The translations under genes were made by a program, and so were the position numbers. Shown here piece after piece: positions 59,401-64,000 of a stretch of 64,000 bases of DNA. The number at the start of each line of letters is the position of its first letter. Position 1 is the first letter of the stretch. The stretch comes from JAJFKB01 sp965230515 (lineage in GTDB: Bacteria; Pseudomonadota; Gammaproteobacteria; Pseudomonadales; IMCC2047). Location: contig OZ246007.1 in NCBI GenBank assembly GCA_965230515.1, forward strand, positions 1,426,001-1,490,000. Reading direction: 5' to 3'. Below the pieces are notes generated by a model. The model saw only the letters and a program-made list of their open reading frames with translations. It was not told the origin of the DNA and did not search any database.

Positions 59401-60631
59401 TATCCCACACCTCGGGGGTCTCGCGCTCAACCATTTTCTTGGCGGCTTTGATTGTGGTAGCAAGCCCGCGCAGTTCAAGCTTGCTGAAGATAAACGGCTT
59501 AAACAGTTCCAGAGCCATCTTCTTGGGCAAACCGCACTGATGCAGCTTCAGGCGTGGTCCAACCACAATTACCGAACGGCCAGAGTAATCTACCCGCTTA
59601 CCCAACAGGTTTTGGCGGAAACGACCCTGTTTACCCTTGATCATATCAGCAAGTGACTTCAGCGGCCGTTTGTTGGAACCGGTAATGGCTCTTCCCCGAC
59701 GTCCGTTATCCAATAGCGCGTCAACAGACTCCTGCAACATGCGCTTTTCGTTGCGTACAATAATATCCGGCGCACTGAGCTCCAACAATCGCTTCAACCG
59801 GTTATTACGGTTAATCACCCTGCGATACAGATCATTCAGATCCGATGTTGCAAACCGACCACCATCGAGAGGAACCAGCGGCCGAAGATCGGGAGGTAGA
59901 ATCGGCAGAACATCCAGCACCATCCATTCCGGTTTATTACCGGATGCATGGAAAGCTTCCAGCAGCTTCAGACGCTTGGACAACTTGCGAATCCGGGTTT
60001 CAGAATTAATGTTGGGAATCTCGTCACGGATCTCTTTGATATCCGCTTCCAGATCCATATTCTTCATTAATTCCTGAACCGCTTCAGCGCCCATTTTTGC
60101 GGTGAAGTCATCGCCAAACTCTTCCAACGCCTCAAAATACTGCTCGTCATTGAGGATTTGTCCCTGCTCAAGGGTAGTCATACCGGGATCAATCACAATG
60201 AAGGATTCAAAATACAAAACACGCTCGATATCTCGCAGCGTCATATCCAGCAACAACCCAATACGCGACGGCAGCGACTTCAGGAACCAGATATGTGCAA
60301 CAGGGCTGGCCAGCTCGATGTGCCCCATTCGCTCACGCCGAACTTTGGCCAGCGCGACTTCAACACCGCACTTCTCACAAATAACACCGCGATGCTTCAG
60401 TCTCTTGTATTTACCACAAAGGCACTCATAGTCTTTAACCGGACCAAATATCTTGGCGCAAAAAAGCCCGTCACGCTCAGGCTTAAAGGTTCTATAGTTA
60501 ATGGTCTCCGGCTTCTTCACTTCACCGAATGACCAGGAACGAATCATGTCAGGCGACGCCAATCCGATACGTATGGCGTCGAACTCTTCTTCGTGTGCTT
60601 GCGCTTTTAACAGATTTAACAGATCTTTCAT
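56414..60631 (-). CDS. rpoC: RNA polymerase beta' subunit
   Basis: This is a 1405-residue catalytic subunit. The N-terminal zinc module is [20 protein letters not shown]. The active-site metal loop is [20 protein letters not shown] with the three catalytic Asp residues. The second zinc module is built from [20 protein letters not shown], and the bridge and trigger regions are around [20 protein letters not shown]. The length equals that of E. coli (1407). It is followed on the same strand by the str cluster with its own promoter. Confidence 0.98.
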   Translation of the reverse strand: [1405 protein letters not shown]

Positions 60632-60670
60632 TAGCCTCTTCTCCAGAAGGAGGTTTTGAATTCAGCAGGT

Positions 60671-60697
60671 TGGTCGCGGCCTCTGCCGCACCGACCA
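60671..60697 (-). other. Hairpin in the rpoB-rpoC spacer
   Basis: TGGTCG and CGGC pair with GCCG and CGACCA around a CTCT loop, with a three-base bulge, in the 92-base spacer between the two genes. It may be an RNA processing or stability hairpin. GGAGAAGAGG near 60635 provides the rpoC ribosome site. Confidence 0.4.
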
Positions 60698-60723
60698 GAG
60701 CTATCTACAATTCATCCGGATGA

Positions 60724-63700
60724 TTAGTCGTGCTCCAGCTCAATATCGATACCGAGCGACCGAATCTCCTTCACCAACACGTTAAATGATTCTGGCATAC
60801 CCGGCTCCATACGATGATCACCATCCACGATGTTCTTGTACATACGGGTACGTCCATTCACATCATCAGATTTAACCGTCAGCATTTCCTGCAGGGTGTA
60901 AGCGGCACCATAAGCCTCCAGCGCCCAGACCTCCATCTCTCCAAAACGCTGCCCGCCGAACTGCGCCTTACCGCCTAACGGTTGCTGCGTTACCAGACTG
61001 TATGATCCGGTAGAACGTGAGTGCATCTTGTCATCAACCAGGTGGTTAAGCTTGAGCATATACATGTAACCAACGGTGACTTTACGGTCAAACTCTTCAC
61101 CGGTACGCCCGTCACACAGAGTGATCTGACCACTGGCAGGCAAGTCCGCCAATTCCAGCATTGCCTTGATCTCGGATTCCGCTGCGCCATCAAAGGCAGG
61201 TGTCGCCATAGGCACACCGTTGCAGAGATTACCGGCCATCTCCAGAATCTCCTCATCATTAAACTCTTTGAGGTTTTCCTGTCGACCACCCATTTTGTTG
61301 TAAACCTGATCCAGCAGCTTCCTGACTTCTGCCGCTTTAGCCTTTGCCTTAAGCATACCGTCGATCTTTTCACCGATACCTTTGGCCGCAAGTCCCAGGT
61401 GTGTTTCCAGTACCTGTCCGACATTCATCCGCGATGGCACACCCAGCGGGTTCAATACGATATCAACCGGGTTACCATTGTTGTCATAGGGCATATCCTC
61501 AACCGGCATAATGGCGGAGATAACACCTTTGTTTCCGTGTCGGCCGGCCATTTTGTCACCGGGCTGTACCCGCCGTTTGGTCGCCAGATAAACCTTAACA
61601 ATCTTCAGCACCCCTGGTGCCAGATCATCACCGGACTGCAACTTCCGCTTTTTATCTTCGAACTTCTCATCAAGCTCTTCACGGCGATCAGCAAGCAGAA
61701 CCTCCGCTTTTTCTATCTGCTCGGCAAGCTTTTCATCCGCCATGCGGATCTTAAACCAGCTATCTCGCGGCAATTGCTCCAGATACTCGTCTGACAACTT
61801 GTCGCCTTTCTTGAGTCCTGGTGCGCCTTCAGCGGACTTGCCGGAAAGCACCTGTCGCAGTCGTTCAAAAGTTGCCGACTCAACGATACGGTACTCTTCA
61901 TCAAGGTCCTGACGATATTCGTCGAGCATGCTCTTTTCGATCGCCAATGCGCGCTGATCTTTAGGGACACCGTCACGGGTAAATACCTGAACGTCAATAA
62001 CCGTGCCTGAAACTCCGGTTTTACAACGCAGCGAGGTATCCTTAACATCCGATGCCTTCTCGCCAAAGATAGCTCGCAACAGTTTTTCTTCCGGTGTCAA
62101 TTGGGTTTCGCCTTTCGGTGTCACCTTGCCAACCAGAATATCACCGGGATTGACTTCCGCCCCGATGTAAACAATTCCGGACTCATCTAGTTTGCTTAGC
62201 GCACTCTCACCGACGTTGGGAATATCCGCAGATATCTCCTCAGAACCCAGTTTGGTGTCACGTGCCACACAGGTAAGTTCCTGAATATGAATGGTCGTAA
62301 ACCGGTCTTCTTCGACAACCCGCTCTGAAATCAGAATCGAATCCTCAAAGTTGTAGCCATTCCAGGGCATGAAAGCGATACGCATGTTTTGACCCAGCGC
62401 CAGCTCTCCGGTATCAACCGAAGGACCATCAGCGAGAATATCACCACGAGCGACCATATCCCCTTGCTTGACCAGTGGTCGCTGATTTATGCAGGTATTC
62501 TGGTTCGATCGTGTGTACTTGGTGAGGTTGTAGATCTCAACACCCGCTTCACCACTGGCCGTTTCCTCGTCAGACACTCGAACAACAATCTTGCCCGCAT
62601 CGACACTATCGATTACACCACCACGCTGCGCAACAACACAAACACCCGAGTCGCGCGCCACGAAGCGCTCCATGCCAGTACCCACCAACGGTGTTTCGGC
62701 TCGTAACGTCGGGACTGCCTGACGCTGCATGTTTGAACCCATCAGGGCCCGGTTCGCATCATCATGCTCGAGAAACGGGATCAATGATGCCGCTACCGAT
62801 ACCACCTGCCTGGGGGAGACATCCATCAGATCAACCGCTTCCGGCGGCTTCACGGTAAATTCGTTTTGATGTCTGACCTGAACCAACTCATCGGTCAACT
62901 TACCTTTGGCGTCTACCTCGGCGCTTGCCTGGGCAATAATGTGCTCGCCCTCATCAATCGCCGTAACATATTCAATCTCGTCTGTGACCTTGCCGTTTAC
63001 CACTTTGCGGTAGGGGCTTTCCAGGAACCCGTAATGGTTGGTTCTTGCGAAACAGGCCAAAGAGTTGATCAAACCGATGTTCGGTCCTTCCGGTGTTTCA
63101 ATAGGACATACTCGACCGTAATGCGTTGTATGTACGTCACGAACCTCGAATCCGGCACGCTCGCGTGTCAGACCACCAGGCCCCAGAGCAGATACCCTGC
63201 GTTTATGTGTAACCTCGGAAAGCGGGTTGTTCTGGTCCATAAACTGCGATAACTGGCTGGAACCAAAAAACTCTTTCACCGCGGCTGCAACAGGTTTTGC
63301 GTTGATCAGGTCTTTTGGCATCAGCCCTTCAGACTCAGCCATACTCAAACGTTCACGTACCGCTCGTTCAACACGAACCAGACCGACACGGAACTGGTTT
63401 TCCGCCATTTCACCTACGGAACGAATTCGTCGGTTACCCAGATGGTCAATATCATCCACTGTTCCGAAGCCGTTACGAATCGCAACCAGCGTTTTCAGCA
63501 CATCGATAATATCCGACCAGGTACCTTCAGACTCAACCAGTTTTTTGGAAAACTCATCCGAACGCTGACCGTAGTACTGGCTATCATACAAAACACCCGG
63601 CCCAACAGTAGCTTCACGACCAATACGACGATTCATCTTCATTCGCCCTACCGCCGACAGATCATATCGCTCTTCGGTAAAGAACAGGTTGTGGAACAGG

Positions 63701-64000
63701 TTCTCAGCAGATTCTTTAGTGGGCGGTTCGCCGGGACGCATCATTCGGTAAATTTCAACCAGTGCTTCCAGCTGATTCCGGCTCGGATCACTACGTAATG
63801 TATCTGAAATAAAAGGCCCGCAATCTAGGTCGTTGGTGTAAAGCGTCTGAATCTCTTTAATACCGGACTCTTCTATCTGAACCAACAGCTCTTCGGTGAT
63901 TTCCGAGTTACACTCACAGACCAACTCACCCGTTTCAGGATGAACCATATCTTTTGCAGTAACTTTACCAAACAGATATTCCCTTGGAATCTCCAGCCGT
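60724..64000 (-). CDS. rpoB: RNA polymerase beta subunit (5' end beyond window)
   Basis: About 1,090 residues of the beta subunit are present. The frame continues without a stop to the window edge, so the N-terminal part (roughly 260-280 residues by comparison with a usual length near 1,360) is missing. Internal methionines near 63948 are not the start. Landmarks are SSQLSQFMDQNNPLSEVTHK then RRVSALGPGGL (rifampicin-binding cluster, wild type at the Asp, His and Ser positions), IETPEGPNIGLINSLACFAR, and KMAGRHGNKGVISAIMPVED. It is followed by rpoC. Confidence 0.97.
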   Translation of the reverse strand, partial: RLEIPREYLFGKVTAKDMVHPETGELVCECNSEITEELLVQIEESGIKEIQTLYTNDLDCGPFISDTLRSDPSRNQLEALVEIYRMMRPGEPPTKESAENLFHNLFFTEERYDLSAVGRMKMNRRIGREATVGPGVLYDSQYYGQRSDEFSKKLVESEGTWSDIIDVLKTLVAIRNGFGTVDDIDHLGNRRIRSVGEMAENQFRVGLVRVERAVRERLSMAESEGLMPKDLINAKPVAAAVKEFFGSSQLSQFMDQNNPLSEVTHKRRVSALGPGGLTRERAGFEVRDVHTTHYGRVCPIETPEGPNIGLINSLACFARTNHYGFLESPYRKVVNGKVTDEIEYVTAIDEGEHIIAQASAEVDAKGKLTDELVQVRHQNEFTVKPPEAVDLMDVSPRQVVSVAASLIPFLEHDDANRALMGSNMQRQAVPTLRAETPLVGTGMERFVARDSGVCVVAQRGGVIDSVDAGKIVVRVSDEETASGEAGVEIYNLTKYTRSNQNTCINQRPLVKQGDMVARGDILADGPSVDTGELALGQNMRIAFMPWNGYNFEDSILISERVVEEDRFTTIHIQELTCVARDTKLGSEEISADIPNVGESALSKLDESGIVYIGAEVNPGDILVGKVTPKGETQLTPEEKLLRAIFGEKASDVKDTSLRCKTGVSGTVIDVQVFTRDGVPKDQRALAIEKSMLDEYRQDLDEEYRIVESATFERLRQVLSGKSAEGAPGLKKGDKLSDEYLEQLPRDSWFKIRMADEKLAEQIEKAEVLLADRREELDEKFEDKKRKLQSGDDLAPGVLKIVKVYLATKRRVQPGDKMAGRHGNKGVISAIMPVEDMPYDNNGNPVDIVLNPLGVPSRMNVGQVLETHLGLAAKGIGEKIDGMLKAKAKAAEVRKLLDQVYNKMGGRQENLKEFNDEEILEMAGNLCNGVPMATPAFDGAAESEIKAMLELADLPASGQITLCDGRTGEEFDRKVTVGYMYMLKLNHLVDDKMHSRSTGSYSLVTQQPLGGKAQFGGQRFGEMEVWALEAYGAAYTLQEMLTVKSDDVNGRTRMYKNIVDGDHRMEPGMPESFNVLVKEIRSLGIDIELEHD

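Overview
The window is chromosomal DNA of a free-living, aerobic, Gram-negative gammaproteobacterium, most likely from the Pseudomonadales/Cellvibrionales side of the class. This rests on gene order and gene content, not on a database search. The block dsbD, aroQ, accB, accC, prmA, zinc-ribbon gene, dusB, fis, purH, purD has the order known from Pseudomonas. FabA/FabB (anaerobic-type unsaturated fatty acid synthesis), Coq7 (aerobic ubiquinone synthesis) and lipobox lipoproteins point the same way. The genus cannot be named from the sequence alone. I found no rRNA, tRNA, CRISPR array or prophage.

Layout. Positions 1-5500 are mostly leftward genes for envelope proteins: a cut-off membrane protein, two coupled lipoproteins, a secreted protein with a TonB-type C-terminus, a DUF2333 protein and a periplasmic copper chaperone. 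Positions 5600-16400 run rightward: DsbD, AroQ, acetyl-CoA carboxylase AccB/AccC, PrmA, a zinc-ribbon membrane protein, DusB-Fis, then PurH-PurD for purines. Positions 16400-30900 are a mixed housekeeping stretch: HinT, an SpmA/SpmB-like membrane protein, two PilZ proteins, Coq7, PdxH, an OsmC-family protein, a fructosamine-kinase-family protein, FabA-FabB, an acyltransferase, RfbD, SSB and UvrA. It also holds two things an automatic gene call would miss: a candidate small RNA (about 22170-22280) and a 26-residue membrane peptide (26217-26297).

Positions 30990-44744 are the complete alpha, spc and S10 ribosomal gene clusters, all leftward, with rpoA and secY. Promoter-like sequences lie before rpsJ (TTGACA-17-TACAAT) and rpsM. 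Positions 51995-64000 are the str cluster (rpsL, rpsG, fusA, tuf) preceded by rpoC and an incomplete rpoB, again leftward, with a promoter before rpsL.

In most gammaproteobacteria tuf is followed directly by rpsJ. Here about 7 kb separates them (roughly 44845-51925). It holds a second, rightward EF-G gene, a YtoQ-family gene, and an accessory patch. The patch contains a ParD antitoxin whose ParE toxin is cut off after about nine codons by a repeat element, a REP-associated transposase bounded by 24-bp perfect inverted repeats and ending in an exact 59-bp tandem duplication, a truncated XRE-type regulator whose 5' part is missing at the transposase border, and a HEPN/zinc-ribbon protein resembling Apea-type defence proteins. 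Two related repeat elements in opposite orientation (48244-48526 and 51658-51890) flank most of the patch. This is the part of the window most likely to hold something new.
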